A stretch of 64,000 nt of DNA from Paenibacillus sp. GTDB lineage: Bacteria > Bacillota > Bacilli > Paenibacillales > Paenibacillaceae. Both the position numbers and the translations under genes were made by a program. Where the stretch lies: positions 124,001-188,000 of the forward strand of contig JAILZT010000004.1 of assembly GCA_023512345.1 (NCBI GenBank), read 5' to 3'. Under the pieces are notes generated by a model. That model had not been told where the DNA came from and did no database searches. It saw nothing but the letters and a program-made list of their open reading frames with translations. Shown piece after piece: positions 49,648 through 58,610 of this stretch (positions are counted from its first letter, which is position 1; every line of letters starts with the position of its first letter).

Positions 49648-50724
49648 GTGCGTTTAGTATCCGTGAATCAGCTGCAGGCTGGTATGAGGCTTGGCAAAAA
49701 AATTTATAATGATGAAGGGCTGATTCTGCTAGCGGACGGAGCCGAGCTTACGACTCCAATCATCAATCGGCTTTCTAAAATGGACATAGGCTATATATAT
49801 ATAGAGGATGCTTTTACAGATGACATTATTATTTCAGGGATGCTGCAGGATGAGACACGTAATCAGGCCCTTAAGGTAATCCGAAATCAATTCCAGGATA
49901 TGACTGGTGCATCGACCATCACGAAGGGCTTCTATCATCTAGACAAAAAATTCTCCAAACTAATGGATTATATTCTAGACGATATGTCTTCACAGGTAGA
50001 CCCAATGATTATGCTTCTCGACATGCACACAGCGGATAACTATTTATATGTACATTCACTAAATGTGTGTCTTTATACTTTGGTACTTGGAATTGCCCAT
50101 GGTTACAGTAAAAACGATCTTAAGGTAATTGGCTTAGGTTCTCTTTTGCACGATATTGGGAAGACACAAATTCCTACTAAAATTGTTCAAAAACCCGGTA
50201 TGTTAAGCGACGAAGAATTCCGCCATATGCAGGCCCATACGGAAATTGGTTACCGAATTTTAAAAGAAGAACCCAACATTCCTTTATTGGCAGCACATTG
50301 CGCATTACAGCATCACGAACGCATTGATGGGTCCGGATATCCCCGAGGGCTGACAGGTCCACAAATACATGAATATGCCAAATGGCTAGGCGTGGCTGAT
50401 TCTTATGACGCTATGACCTCCAATCGAATTTATAAAAAAGCGATGCTGCCGCATCAGGCGGTGGAAGCCCTATACGTAGGTTCTGGTACGTTGTATGAGC
50501 AGAAGCAGCTAGAGCTGTTCAGGGATCGAGTGGCGATTTACCCGCTCGGGCTTACCGTTACGCTCAGTACTGGAGAAAGTGGTGTTGTGGTAAAGATTGA
50601 TCCGAGTACCCCTCACAGGCCTGTCGTACGTGTACTTACTGGTCCCGAAGGGGAAACTATAACTCCATTTGAGCGTGATCTCAGTAAAGCGCTCTCTGTT
50701 GTCATCTATAGTGTTTCCGACTAA
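49648..50724 (+). CDS. HD-GYP domain cyclic-di-GMP phosphodiesterase
   Basis: About 359 residues. The N-terminal 110 residues are a conserved DUF-type region also present in the paralogue at 45203. The HD-GYP domain (about 120-300) has all key motifs: LLHDIGKTQIP, HAHTEIG-type MQAHTEIGYRIL, HHERIDGSGYPRG and ADSYDAMTSNR. It should hydrolyse cyclic di-GMP. The C-terminal 60 residues form a small beta domain. I chose the GTG at 49648, giving MRLVSVNQLQ, which lines up with the paralogue; a GTG at 49636 is the alternative. Confidence 0.88.
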   Translation: MRLVSVNQLQAGMRLGKKIYNDEGLILLADGAELTTPIINRLSKMDIGYIYIEDAFTDDIIISGMLQDETRNQALKVIRNQFQDMTGASTITKGFYHLDKKFSKLMDYILDDMSSQVDPMIMLLDMHTADNYLYVHSLNVCLYTLVLGIAHGYSKNDLKVIGLGSLLHDIGKTQIPTKIVQKPGMLSDEEFRHMQAHTEIGYRILKEEPNIPLLAAHCALQHHERIDGSGYPRGLTGPQIHEYAKWLGVADSYDAMTSNRIYKKAMLPHQAVEALYVGSGTLYEQKQLELFRDRVAIYPLGLTVTLSTGESGVVVKIDPSTPHRPVVRVLTGPEGETITPFERDLSKALSVVIYSVSD

Positions 50725-50784
50725 AATGGATCCTTTACCCAAATAGGATAATTATTTTGTAGATCTTTATTGGATCTTCATTTC

Positions 50785-50884
50785 AATGCAGCGAGGAGAC
50801 TAGAGTCGGGAATCTGGTATGGTGCCGGAAGCCCTGACTGGTTCCCGCTGCATTCTGTTTTAACGACCTGTATGCAGTTTTTTT
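50785..50884 (+). ncRNA. Structured leader with attenuator-like terminator before the radical SAM gene
   Basis: AATGCAG (50785-50791) pairs with CTGCATT (50848-50854), stacked on CGGGAA (50807-50812) with TTCCCG (50842-50847) and an inner TCTGG/CCGGA hairpin (50813-50829). CTGCAT (50848-50853) can instead pair with ATGCAG (50872-50877), directly followed by seven T residues, forming a terminator. ATGCAG therefore occurs on both sides of one CTGCAT. The arrangement looks like a riboswitch-type switch. The terminator stem is only 6 bp. I do not recognise a known class. Confidence 0.5.
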
Positions 50885-50981
50885 CATCTTCGTGGTATGA
50901 TATAGGGTAAGACAATGTTGTTCCGGAACTATTTTCGGTTAATTAAAGATAAGCGTATAAGCTTTTGAAGGAGTTTTGTAA

Positions 50982-52118
50982 ATGAATGGAATAATACCTT
51001 CATCGTTATCATTGAAAGAGCTGTCGCCAAGCTTTGATCCGTGGGACCCGATTACATCGTTGCGGAGTCATGGACGGCATGTACTAACAAGTGTAGAGAT
51101 GACGGTTACAAATTTATGCAATATGAGGTGTGAGCATTGTGCTGTCGGAGATAGCCTTACACTTAAAGAAGGAGAAATGCTGCCGCTGAAGGAAATGTTG
51201 ACCCGATTGGAGGAAGTAGAGCATCTTCAGACTATTAGCATTACAGGTGGAGAGCCGATGTTTCGTGCAGCCACAGTAGACAATATCATTGTCCCACTGT
51301 TGAAATATGCCAAGGAGCGTGGGGTGCGTTCACAGATTAACTCGAACTTAACGATGCCCTTATCCCGCTACGAAAAGCTGCTGCCTTATTTGGATGTTAT
51401 GCATATTTCTTTTAACTATGTAAATGGTGATGATTTTCACGAGGTGGGCTTTGCGAATAGTGGGCATACCGTTGCCAAAGAAGCTGCTTATCGACTGTAT
51501 GACACGATGATCGAGAATTCTCGCCGGCTTAGTGAAGATGGAATGCTTATCTCTGCCGAATCAATGATCAACTATCGAACACATACTAAGCTGCCGGAGA
51601 TTCACAGACTTATCCGGGATATGGGAGCTAGAAGACATGAGGTGCATCCCATGTATGCTACCAGCTTTGCTTCTAAGCTGCCTGTGCTATCCCTGAAGGA
51701 AATGGCTGATGCTATTAATCAGCTTCTAGATCAACGTGATCCAGACCTTTGGATGCTGTTTGGGACGTTACCTTTCTTTGCATGCAGCTTCCTTGAGGAA
51801 GATCAACAGCTGTTACGCAGATTACGCTCCGAGAATAATGTCACATTGCGGAATGATCCGGATGGCCGGAACCGTGTGAATGTAAATATGTTTACTGGAG
51901 ATGTTTTTGTTACAGATTTCGCTGATATTGCGGCTTTTGGCAACATCGCAAACCGTAAGCTGGACGATATATTTGCAGAGTGGCAGACACAGAACCCGCT
52001 GAATCAGAAGGTCAATTGTCATTGTGACGCAGTTGGCTGCTGCGGTCCTAATCTTCTGGTGGCGGATATGTATTATCCGAATGTAGATTTCAAAACAAGA
52101 AAAGCGATCAATCTGTAG
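50982..52118 (+). CDS. yfkAB: Radical SAM protein (YfkAB-like)
   Basis: 378 residues. The radical SAM cluster motif CNMRCEHC and the following SITGGEPMF are clear. The C-terminal NCHCDAVGCCGPNLLVADMYY is Cys-rich and could bind a second cluster or metal. Overall it matches the single-protein form of Bacillus YfkA-YfkB. It should cleave S-adenosylmethionine to a radical; the substrate is unknown. GAAGGAG lies about eight bases before the ATG. The leader upstream holds a structured element (50785-50884) that may control it. Confidence 0.87.
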   Translation: MNGIIPSSLSLKELSPSFDPWDPITSLRSHGRHVLTSVEMTVTNLCNMRCEHCAVGDSLTLKEGEMLPLKEMLTRLEEVEHLQTISITGGEPMFRAATVDNIIVPLLKYAKERGVRSQINSNLTMPLSRYEKLLPYLDVMHISFNYVNGDDFHEVGFANSGHTVAKEAAYRLYDTMIENSRRLSEDGMLISAESMINYRTHTKLPEIHRLIRDMGARRHEVHPMYATSFASKLPVLSLKEMADAINQLLDQRDPDLWMLFGTLPFFACSFLEEDQQLLRRLRSENNVTLRNDPDGRNRVNVNMFTGDVFVTDFADIAAFGNIANRKLDDIFAEWQTQNPLNQKVNCHCDAVGCCGPNLLVADMYYPNVDFKTRKAINL

Positions 52119-52166
52119 AAATGGGGCGTTGTTATAGTGCATACGGAATTCGAAGTGGGGAGATTG

Positions 52167-53495
52167 ATGCTTAATCTTTTGCTGGTTCTGGTGCTCGTGT
52201 TATTAAATGGAGTATTCGTAGCAGCAGAATTCTCACTGGTTAAAGTTAGGCAATCACGTCTGACACAGCTGGTTAGTGAAGGCAATAGAATGGCAGGTTA
52301 CGCGCTGAAAGTCAATAAGAGACTAGATTCTTACTTATCAGCCACGCAGTTCGGGATTACCTTAGCTTCTCTTGGACTAGGATGGGTAGGTGAACCGGCC
52401 ATCTCGGAGCTGCTCGTTGAGCCGCTAATGTTCAAAATGGGTGTTACGGATCATACGTTAATTGCTACAGTGTCCGTTATTATCGGATTCTCGATTATTA
52501 CTTTTTTACATATTGTGTTGGGTGAGCTGGCACCAAAGTCCTTAGCTATTCAGAGAACAGAAGGTTCTGCATTGCTGCTGTCTGCACCTTTAATGTTCTT
52601 CTATAATCTGTTCTTGCCCGTGATCTGGGTGCTTAACGCATCGGCTAATTTTCTGCTTCGGCTAGTAGGTGTGGAGCCTGTAAGTGAAGCAGAGGCTGCT
52701 CACTCGGAAGAAGAAATTCGAATATTGATGAACCAAAGTGCAAAGAGTGGAGTCATTGATAAAGACGAGATGAAGCTAATGGATAATATTTTTGAATTTT
52801 CCGATTTGCTGGCTCGTGAAGTGATGCTCCCGCGAACGGATATGGATGTGTTGTACAGTAACTTTTCACTCGAAGACAATATGCGCATCATTACTGAGAC
52901 TAAGCATTCTCGTTACCCTGTTGCCCTGGAAGATAAGGATCGGATTATAGGCTTTATCCATATCACCGACCTGTTATTTGCCCCGCCTGAGCAGCAAAAT
53001 GATCTCACTACTCTGGTTCGTCCGATTTTGAATGTGCCTGAATCTATGGAAATTAGTCATGTATTGAAGCTGATGCAAAAAAACAAGTCTCAGCTTACCC
53101 TGGTTGTGGATGAATATGGCGGAACAGCAGGATTACTGACCGTTGAAGAGATTCTTGAAGAAATAGTCGGTGATTTGCATGATGAATTCGAGGATGAACG
53201 GCCTAGTGTAGAGCGAAATGGGGAGTACATCTCTGTTGAAGGTCGAATGCTGATTGAAGATGTCAACGATCTAACGGGTGTTGTCATTGAAGATGAAGAA
53301 GTCGATTCTATCGGTGGTTGGCTGTTTAAGGAATTGGAGGGTAATCCCTCCAAAGGCAAGCGTGTCGTGGTGGAGGGTGTAATCTTTGAAGTCGAGGAAT
53401 CTACACGACTGCGGATTACCAGAATTAATATTCATCGTGAGCGTTCTGCTAAAGAAGAGGATGACAATAAGGATACTGACGAGGCAAACGAATAG
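52167..53495 (+). CDS. CNNM/CBS-domain membrane protein (HlyC/CorC family)
   Basis: 442 residues. The N-terminal DUF21 domain has three or four membrane helices (MLNLLLVLVLVLLNGVFVAA), with LGLGWVGEPA and HIVLGELAPKSLAIQ. Two CBS domains (about 215-335, EVMLPRTDMDVL and TLVVDEYGGTAGLLT) and a CorC_HlyC domain (from about 345) follow. Proteins of this group export magnesium or influence divalent cation balance; the name haemolysin is historical. The ATG at 52167 follows GGGGAG; an upstream GTG would only add a short hydrophilic stretch. It lies 49 bases after the radical SAM gene. A terminator follows. Confidence 0.92.
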   Translation: MLNLLLVLVLVLLNGVFVAAEFSLVKVRQSRLTQLVSEGNRMAGYALKVNKRLDSYLSATQFGITLASLGLGWVGEPAISELLVEPLMFKMGVTDHTLIATVSVIIGFSIITFLHIVLGELAPKSLAIQRTEGSALLLSAPLMFFYNLFLPVIWVLNASANFLLRLVGVEPVSEAEAAHSEEEIRILMNQSAKSGVIDKDEMKLMDNIFEFSDLLAREVMLPRTDMDVLYSNFSLEDNMRIITETKHSRYPVALEDKDRIIGFIHITDLLFAPPEQQNDLTTLVRPILNVPESMEISHVLKLMQKNKSQLTLVVDEYGGTAGLLTVEEILEEIVGDLHDEFEDERPSVERNGEYISVEGRMLIEDVNDLTGVVIEDEEVDSIGGWLFKELEGNPSKGKRVVVEGVIFEVEESTRLRITRINIHRERSAKEEDDNKDTDEANE

Positions 53496-53530
53496 ACTGA
53501 GATGTACATGAAAATATAATTGATCAAAAT

Positions 53531-53578
53531 AAACCTTACCACACTGAGTGTTTTTGCTCCTTGGGGTAAGGTTTTTTT
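53531..53578 (+). terminator. Terminator after the CBS/CorC gene
   Basis: AAACCTTACC (53531-53540) pairs with GGTAAGGTTT (53565-53574), followed by TTTT. The following 200 bases to cotJA show no other clear element. Confidence 0.88.
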
Positions 53579-53777
53579 GTTATGTAATGGTGAAGGAATA
53601 GGGGGTATCGGCTGTTTGACAGGTGGGTAGTGCGTAAAGGTTGTCTAAGAGCCAACTGGAGTTTTTTTTACGTTATCCGTCTTATTCCTCTCGCTTCCGT
53701 CATAAATTAGTTACGAAGGTAAGCGTTCATCATAACTGCTGCCTAAGCAGTGAAATGAGCAAAGGAGGATGTAAACA

Positions 53778-53993
53778 TTGGATTCCCAGGAACGAGTGTA
53801 CACACCGTATAGGGGGCCGTTTGATCCCTGCCCGCCGAGGCCGTTCAAGACGTATGTCGTGCCGCCTAATCAGTATATTGGTTTTCAACCACCAGATCTT
53901 CCGCAGTTTAGTTTACCAGAGGCTTTAAAAGCGGGCACCCTTTGGCCGGCGTTGTTCAGTCCGTATGATCCTGAATGCAGAGGAGGGAACTAG
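53778..53993 (+). CDS. cotJA: Spore coat protein CotJA
   Basis: 71 residues, Pro-rich, with VYTPYRGPFDPCPPRPFKTY and LWPALFSPYDP, the CotJA pattern. It starts with TTG eight bases after AAAGGAGG. In Bacillus cotJ is expressed in the mother cell under SigmaE and its products sit in the spore coat inner layers. cotJB follows after three bases. Confidence 0.9.
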   Translation: MDSQERVYTPYRGPFDPCPPRPFKTYVVPPNQYIGFQPPDLPQFSLPEALKAGTLWPALFSPYDPECRGGN

Positions 53994-53996
53994 GCC

Positions 53997-54263
53997 ATGG
54001 AGGCAAATCCTTGCGAACCCCGCTATTATGAAATGCTGGAGCAATTACAAATTCTCGATTTTGCATTAGTAGAGCTAAACTTATACCTTGATACTCATCC
54101 CGGTGATTTAAGAAGCATTCAGCAATTTAACCAATTAACTCAGGAGCGTACCCGGTTGGCAAAGCAATTTCAGGAGCTGTATGGCCCTCTTCAGAATTTT
54201 GGCCGTGCTTATTCGAAATGCCCGTGGGAATGGAGCCAAAGCCCTTGGCCTTGGCAGGTTTAA
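53997..54263 (+). CDS. cotJB: Spore coat protein CotJB
   Basis: 88 residues, with YYEMLEQLQILDFALVELNL and YLDTHPGD as in CotJB. GAGGAGGG of the preceding gene end provides the ribosome binding site. It is needed, with CotJA and CotJC, for the CotJ complex. Confidence 0.92.
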   Translation: MEANPCEPRYYEMLEQLQILDFALVELNLYLDTHPGDLRSIQQFNQLTQERTRLAKQFQELYGPLQNFGRAYSKCPWEWSQSPWPWQV

Positions 54264-54350
54264 GTGCTGGTGTAACTGATTTAATGGGTATGAGCAACTT
54301 TGATCTCTTTGTGAGTGGTTAACAAGTTACTAAGGAGGGGAAGCTTCCGC

Positions 54351-54920
54351 ATGTGGATATATGAGAAGAAGCTGCAATACCCGGTACGTGTCAGTAAATG
54401 TGATGTCCGGATGGCCCGTTATTTGACGGAGCAATATGGAGGTGCCGACGGTGAGCTGGCAGCGGCGCTGAGATATATGAACCAAAGATATACAATTCCT
54501 GATAAAGTTATTGGGGTTCTTAACGATATTTCCACAGAAGAGTTCGCTCATCTGGAAATGATCGCAACAATGATTTATAAGTTAACAAAGGACGCGACCA
54601 TTGAGCAGCTTGAGGCCGCTGGTCTTGGCCCGAACTATGCACAGCGTGATCACGCCCTGTTCTATCAGAACTCGGCAGGTGTACCTTGGACCGCAGCGTA
54701 CATTCAGGCCAAGGGAGATCCATTGGCTGATCTATATGAAGATATTGCTGCTGAGGAAAAAGCCCGGGCTACATACCAGTGGCTGATCGACATGACAGAT
54801 GACGTGGATCTCCAAGATAGCTTGAAATTCTTGCGGGAACGGGAAATTGTACATGCGCTCCGTTTCAAGGAAGCTGTGGAGATCGTTAAAGAGGATATGG
54901 AGTATAAGCGTGTGTATTAA
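54351..54920 (+). CDS. cotJC: Spore coat protein CotJC (manganese catalase family)
   Basis: 189 residues from the ATG at 54351, eleven bases after AAGGAGGGG; no upstream start has a site. The ferritin-like Mn-catalase fold is indicated by EQYGGADGELAAALRYMNQR, STEEFAHLEMIATMIY and AAEEKARATYQWL, with Glu and His metal ligands visible. It may have catalase activity in the spore coat. A terminator follows. Confidence 0.93.
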   Translation: MWIYEKKLQYPVRVSKCDVRMARYLTEQYGGADGELAAALRYMNQRYTIPDKVIGVLNDISTEEFAHLEMIATMIYKLTKDATIEQLEAAGLGPNYAQRDHALFYQNSAGVPWTAAYIQAKGDPLADLYEDIAAEEKARATYQWLIDMTDDVDLQDSLKFLREREIVHALRFKEAVEIVKEDMEYKRVY

Positions 54921-54983
54921 GGGATAAGGGAATCTAACCGAATGGAGTTAAATCTCGAATATGACTTTTAACTAATTACGACA

Positions 54984-55017
54984 AAATCTCCCCACAGCCT
55001 CTGTGGGGAGATTTCTT
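54984..55017 (+). terminator. Terminator of the cotJ operon
   Basis: A perfect 14-bp stem AAATCTCCCCACAG/CTGTGGGGAGATTT with a CCT loop and TTTC after it. Confidence 0.9.
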
Positions 55018-55039
55018 GAGTGCTCTTTTGAGAAAAGAA

Positions 55040-55282
55040 TCAATTGTTACGGTCATTCGTTAGAATAGTTGTAAGTACTAAGGATAGAAGGATGATAAAC
55101 CCTAAGCTTATCATTTGTACTATATTAGTAAAAATGCCGCTAAAATCAATGTTTCCAAAGATTAAATCCTTAAGAATGAAGAATAAAATTCTGAATATGC
55201 TTAAGAAGACAAGAATAGATACTATCCACTTTTTTATGGTAGTAATTTTAATAAGATCACCCCATCTACATATTATACACAA
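55040..55282 (-). CDS. Possible small two-helix membrane protein
   Basis: Up to 80 residues with two strong hydrophobic helices (WIVSILVFLSIFRILFFIL and MISLGFIILLSLVLTTIL) joined by an acidic turn. The frame opens at a TTG, but a TATAAT-like -10 lies just inside it, so the true start would be further in, where only rare codons such as ATT follow GGGG. No family recognised. The opposite strand also has an open frame. Treat with caution. Confidence 0.35.
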   Translation of the reverse strand: MCIICRWGDLIKITTIKKWIVSILVFLSIFRILFFILKDLIFGNIDFSGIFTNIVQMISLGFIILLSLVLTTILTNDRNN

Positions 55283-55315
55283 ACCGTTCTCAGTTCAATC
55301 TGAGGGCGGTTTTCT
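55281..55315. terminator. Nested hairpin with T run
   Basis: AAACCG and CGGTTTT enclose CTCAG/CTGAG, giving a terminator-like structure at the end of the AT-rich region before the small lipoprotein gene. Confidence 0.6.
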
Positions 55316-55415
55316 ATTATTGTGCTCATACGTATAATCATAAAAGAGAGATAGAGTTGGGTGGAAAAGGATGTTATTGTAATTATAAACAATTGATAGA
55401 AGGTGAGGCTCTAGA

Positions 55416-55757
55416 ATGAGGAGTAAGCGAAGTCTTATAACAGTCCTGTTTTTAACTCTGATGGTTATATTTTCGGCCTGTGACAATAGAGTTGGTAAGA
55501 GTAGCGATGATATATTGACACTTTCTGAGTTACGCATTTTAACCCAAAAAGGTGAAGAGTTAACGTGGAAGGATTTCAACGCGTATCCCTTTGAAGACAT
55601 TGGTTCAGGATTATACATCCGTAAATATGAAGTTGACGGTGATTATCATTTATTAATTAGTGGAAGAAGCATTAGCAAAGCTCCTGATACGATCTATCTT
55701 GTTAAAACAAACGGAGAGCAGATCGATATTCGGTATGGTGATATAGATAATTTTTAG
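55416..55757 (+). CDS. Small lipoprotein of unknown function
   Basis: 113 residues. The signal peptide MRSKRSLITVLFLTLMVIFS ends in the lipobox FSAC. The mature part is acidic and beta-rich (ELTWKDFNAYPFEDIGSGL, ISKAPDTIYLVKTNGEQ). GGTGAGG precedes the ATG. I recognise no family. It is 17 bases from the next gene and may share a transcript with it. Confidence 0.75.
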   Translation: MRSKRSLITVLFLTLMVIFSACDNRVGKSSDDILTLSELRILTQKGEELTWKDFNAYPFEDIGSGLYIRKYEVDGDYHLLISGRSISKAPDTIYLVKTNGEQIDIRYGDIDNF

Positions 55758-55774
55758 GAAGGTAAGGTGTGAAT

Positions 55775-56740
55775 ATGACGAGCATTACAAAAAACAGAAT
55801 ATCCAACGTGGAGATTACTAATATGATTCAAAAGGCTTTTGTTACCCAGACAGCAGTAAGTATTACGGAATTAACGGAAGGCTTCTTCAATGTGGCCTAT
55901 TTGATCGAACTGGCCAATGGAAACGAAGTGATTTTAAAGATAGCTCCTCCTAAAGAGGCAATTATTATGAGTCATGAAAAAAATATAATGTTGAGTGAAA
56001 TACAAGCGATGCGGCTTGTTGCTGAACAAACCGATGTTCCTGTAGCATCCGTTCTCTTCTACGACAATAGTCATGATGTGTGCGAAGTGGATTACTTTTT
56101 TATGGATAAATTGCCTGGTAGGACCTATAACTCGCTAATGAATGAACTGAACGATACGTCTAAACAAAACATCGATGTTCAAATTGGTCATATAAATTCG
56201 CAAATCAACAAGATTTCAGGGAATAAATTCGGTTATTTTGGCCAACTGGATAAACAGGGTGCTGTGTGGTTTGAGGTTTTTAGAGGGATCTTAGAAGATG
56301 CAATCCAGGATGCAAATAGGCTGGGTATTGATCTGCATCTTGAAGCACAGTACTTGATAGAGCAGTTGGATAGGGATAAGCCACATTTCGATGAAGTCAC
56401 TGAACCGTGCTTGGTACACTGGGATTTATGGGCAGGCAATATTTTTATCGAGCAAGAAAGGGTAGCCGGAATTATTGACTTCGAAAGATGCTTATGGGCG
56501 GATAAGTTAATGGAGGTCGGGTTCAGAACCTTTGCCAATAAGGATCATTTTCTCAAGGGATATGGAATTCGTGAATTGTCTGACTCTCAAAACAAACGTG
56601 CAGAGTGGTATGATATGTATTTGTTTTTGATCTCGGCCTTGGAATGCGATTATAGAAAATATGAGGACAGAGGCGTATATAACTGGGCCATAGATATGAT
56701 TAAAGAAAGTTTTAAGTCCTTAAGCCAAGATTTCAATTAA
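55775..56740 (+). CDS. Aminoglycoside phosphotransferase-fold kinase
   Basis: 321 residues from the ATG at 55775 with AAGGTAAGG before it. Kinase-like APH fold: the catalytic loop CLVHWDLWAGNIF has the invariant His, Asp and Asn, and the metal Asp lies in VAGIIDFERCLW. An ATP-binding lysine is likely in EVILKIAPP. Members phosphorylate antibiotics, choline, or sugars such as methylthioribose; no close assignment is possible. It is a candidate resistance gene but equally a metabolic kinase. It lies 10 bases before the response regulator gene. Confidence 0.85.
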   Translation: MTSITKNRISNVEITNMIQKAFVTQTAVSITELTEGFFNVAYLIELANGNEVILKIAPPKEAIIMSHEKNIMLSEIQAMRLVAEQTDVPVASVLFYDNSHDVCEVDYFFMDKLPGRTYNSLMNELNDTSKQNIDVQIGHINSQINKISGNKFGYFGQLDKQGAVWFEVFRGILEDAIQDANRLGIDLHLEAQYLIEQLDRDKPHFDEVTEPCLVHWDLWAGNIFIEQERVAGIIDFERCLWADKLMEVGFRTFANKDHFLKGYGIRELSDSQNKRAEWYDMYLFLISALECDYRKYEDRGVYNWAIDMIKESFKSLSQDFN

Positions 56741-56750
56741 AAGGGGAAGG

Positions 56751-58376
56751 ATGAGTGAATTGAAAACTTTGGTTATTGTGGATGATGAACCTTCTGTCGT
56801 GAATGGACTTCGTACTTATGTGAACTGGGAAGCGCAGGGGATCGAGGTGATCGGGACTGCTGATGATGGTGACACGGGGCTTGCTCTTATAAAAGATTTG
56901 AAACCGGATATCGTGTTAACGGATGTGCAGATGCCTTCTATGGATGGGATTAGGATGGCTGCTGAAGTTCGAACTTTACTGCCTGCTACTAAAATAGTGT
57001 TCATCAGCGGACACAATGATGCGGAGTATCTCAAATCGGCGCTTCAGATCCATGCGGTGGATTATATTTTCAAGCCCATTAGTAGAAAAGAACTGACGAT
57101 TGTGATGGAACAGGTGTCTGCGGCTATAGATGCAGAGAAGCGGGAACGAGAAATGGTCAATGAAATGCAGGTCAAACTAGCTCAGAGTATGCCCCTGCTG
57201 AGAGAGAAATTTCTCCTCTCTCTGGTCAGCGATAATATCAATACCATTCACATTCATAAGAAACTCGAATTTCTAGGGTTGTCCTTTCTCTCAGCTAGCG
57301 TATATATCACTTTAGTGATTGTAATAGATGATGTAACTCAAATTATGGATACCCGAACCGAGAGGGATAAGCAGCTTTTGTCTTATACCATTCTAAATAT
57401 TATTCAGGAGTTAATTGATAAGCAAATGAGGGGTGTGACTTTTGAGAGGGTGCCTGGCGAGTATGTAGGAATTCTATTGGCAACGCCATTTTACCCCGAT
57501 CAATCTCCGGAGGATGAGTTGCTGATGCTCGCCGAGTCCATTCGTGATAATATGCGAAAATGGCTGAAACTTAGTGTGACTATTGGTGTGGGGGAGCAAG
57601 CGGGTAGTCTGTCCGAGGTGTCGACATCTTATAAGCGGGCTAAGGATGCTGTCGATCAGAAATGGTACCTTGGAAAAAATCAGATTTTAACCATGGACAA
57701 CATAGAGTCTGGGGAGAATTTACTTTACCGTTTTGAATCGGAACTAGGTGGACGGGTAATAACCGCTTTGAAATCCGGCGATCAGAATCGCTTACGTACG
57801 GAACTAGGTGATATTTTTCGACAGTTGGAACTTAACCGGGGCTATGGCTCTCGTTATGCTCAAAATATTAGCCTCCACCTAATTCTTCAATCCGGTCAAG
57901 TCCTGCTTGAATTGAATGGGATGTCACAGGATTGGGAGAACAGAGAGATGGAGGCCTGGCAATTGGTGATGAGGCAGGAAACCATGCAGGATTTATTGTT
58001 GTTTACAGAGTCCTATTTACTGAAGGTATGCGCCTTCGTTCAAGATAAACGGAGTGGAAAGGTTAGTGAGGTCATAGAGAGGATTCGTTGTTTAATTGAG
58101 GAGAAATATTCAATGAATTTGACGGTAGCAGAGATCGCAGAGGGTGTGTATCTCAGCCCCACTTATGTCAGATTACTGTTCAAGCAGGAAACGGGAGAAA
58201 CCTTATTTGAATATTTGACGAAGGTAAGAATTGAAAAGGCAAAGCAAATGCTTAGAGATCCGCAGCATAAATTTTATGAGGTGTGTTATGCAGTTGGATA
58301 TTCCGATCCTAGCCACTTCAGCAAGCTCTTTAAGAAAATGACAGGGTACACTCCAAGCGCGTACAGGGAACTTTAA
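56751..58376 (+). CDS. Response regulator with AraC DNA-binding domain (YesN-like)
   Basis: 541 residues. Receiver domain 1-125 with TLVIVDDEPSVVNGL, phospho-Asp in DIVLTDVQMPSMDG and Lys in YIFKPISRKEL. A long middle region of about 300 residues is typical of YesN. The AraC domain occupies the last 100 (MNLTVAEIAEGVYLSPTYVR and YSDPSHFSKLFKKMTG). It should receive phosphate from the kinase encoded at 58652 and activate the sugar transporter genes that follow. AAAGGGGAAGG precedes the ATG. A repeat lies between it and the kinase gene. Confidence 0.92.
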   Translation: MSELKTLVIVDDEPSVVNGLRTYVNWEAQGIEVIGTADDGDTGLALIKDLKPDIVLTDVQMPSMDGIRMAAEVRTLLPATKIVFISGHNDAEYLKSALQIHAVDYIFKPISRKELTIVMEQVSAAIDAEKREREMVNEMQVKLAQSMPLLREKFLLSLVSDNINTIHIHKKLEFLGLSFLSASVYITLVIVIDDVTQIMDTRTERDKQLLSYTILNIIQELIDKQMRGVTFERVPGEYVGILLATPFYPDQSPEDELLMLAESIRDNMRKWLKLSVTIGVGEQAGSLSEVSTSYKRAKDAVDQKWYLGKNQILTMDNIESGENLLYRFESELGGRVITALKSGDQNRLRTELGDIFRQLELNRGYGSRYAQNISLHLILQSGQVLLELNGMSQDWENREMEAWQLVMRQETMQDLLLFTESYLLKVCAFVQDKRSGKVSEVIERIRCLIEEKYSMNLTVAEIAEGVYLSPTYVRLLFKQETGETLFEYLTKVRIEKAKQMLRDPQHKFYEVCYAVGYSDPSHFSKLFKKMTGYTPSAYREL

Positions 58377-58390
58377 TCATAAATTTACTT

Positions 58391-58610
58391 TTTCTATATA
58401 AATTGAACTTTAAAACTAAGAAAGAGGAACGGAGTGACGGAGGGGGATTTTGGAACTGGAGGAGCGAAAGCGATCGCCTTTGTCTACGGATTTCTACCGC
58501 GAAGAGCGGTATCATTCAAAGAAATCTGTAGACAACAGCGGCCGGAAGTCCAAACATTCACCGCAGTGCGACTGATCCCTTATTCTGAAAATCTTAAGTT
58601 CAATCTAAAT
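58391..58610 (+). repeat. Dispersed structured repeat, copy B
   Basis: About 220 bp, close to copy A at 2473-2690 in the opposite orientation. The core stem TTGTCTACGGATTTCT (58480-58495) pairs with AGAAATCTGTAGACAA (58520-58535), with one G-U pair, and encloses an ACCGC/GCGGT hairpin. It fills the gap between the response regulator and sensor kinase genes, so it would be part of their joint message if they are co-transcribed. Confidence 0.75.

Noticed and set aside
50785..50854. Cobalamin riboswitch
   Set aside because: GGGAA, a 5-bp hairpin and TCCCGC are reminiscent, but the conserved loop, the GCCACTG box and the remaining domains are missing, and the element is far too short.
53641..53928. 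Plus-strand 95-codon frame overlapping cotJA
   Set aside because: cotJA in another frame has a strong ribosome binding site and the family sequence.
55044..55337. Plus-strand frame opposite the small membrane-protein frame
   Set aside because: It is rich in basic residues with no ribosome binding site and runs through a terminator-like hairpin.
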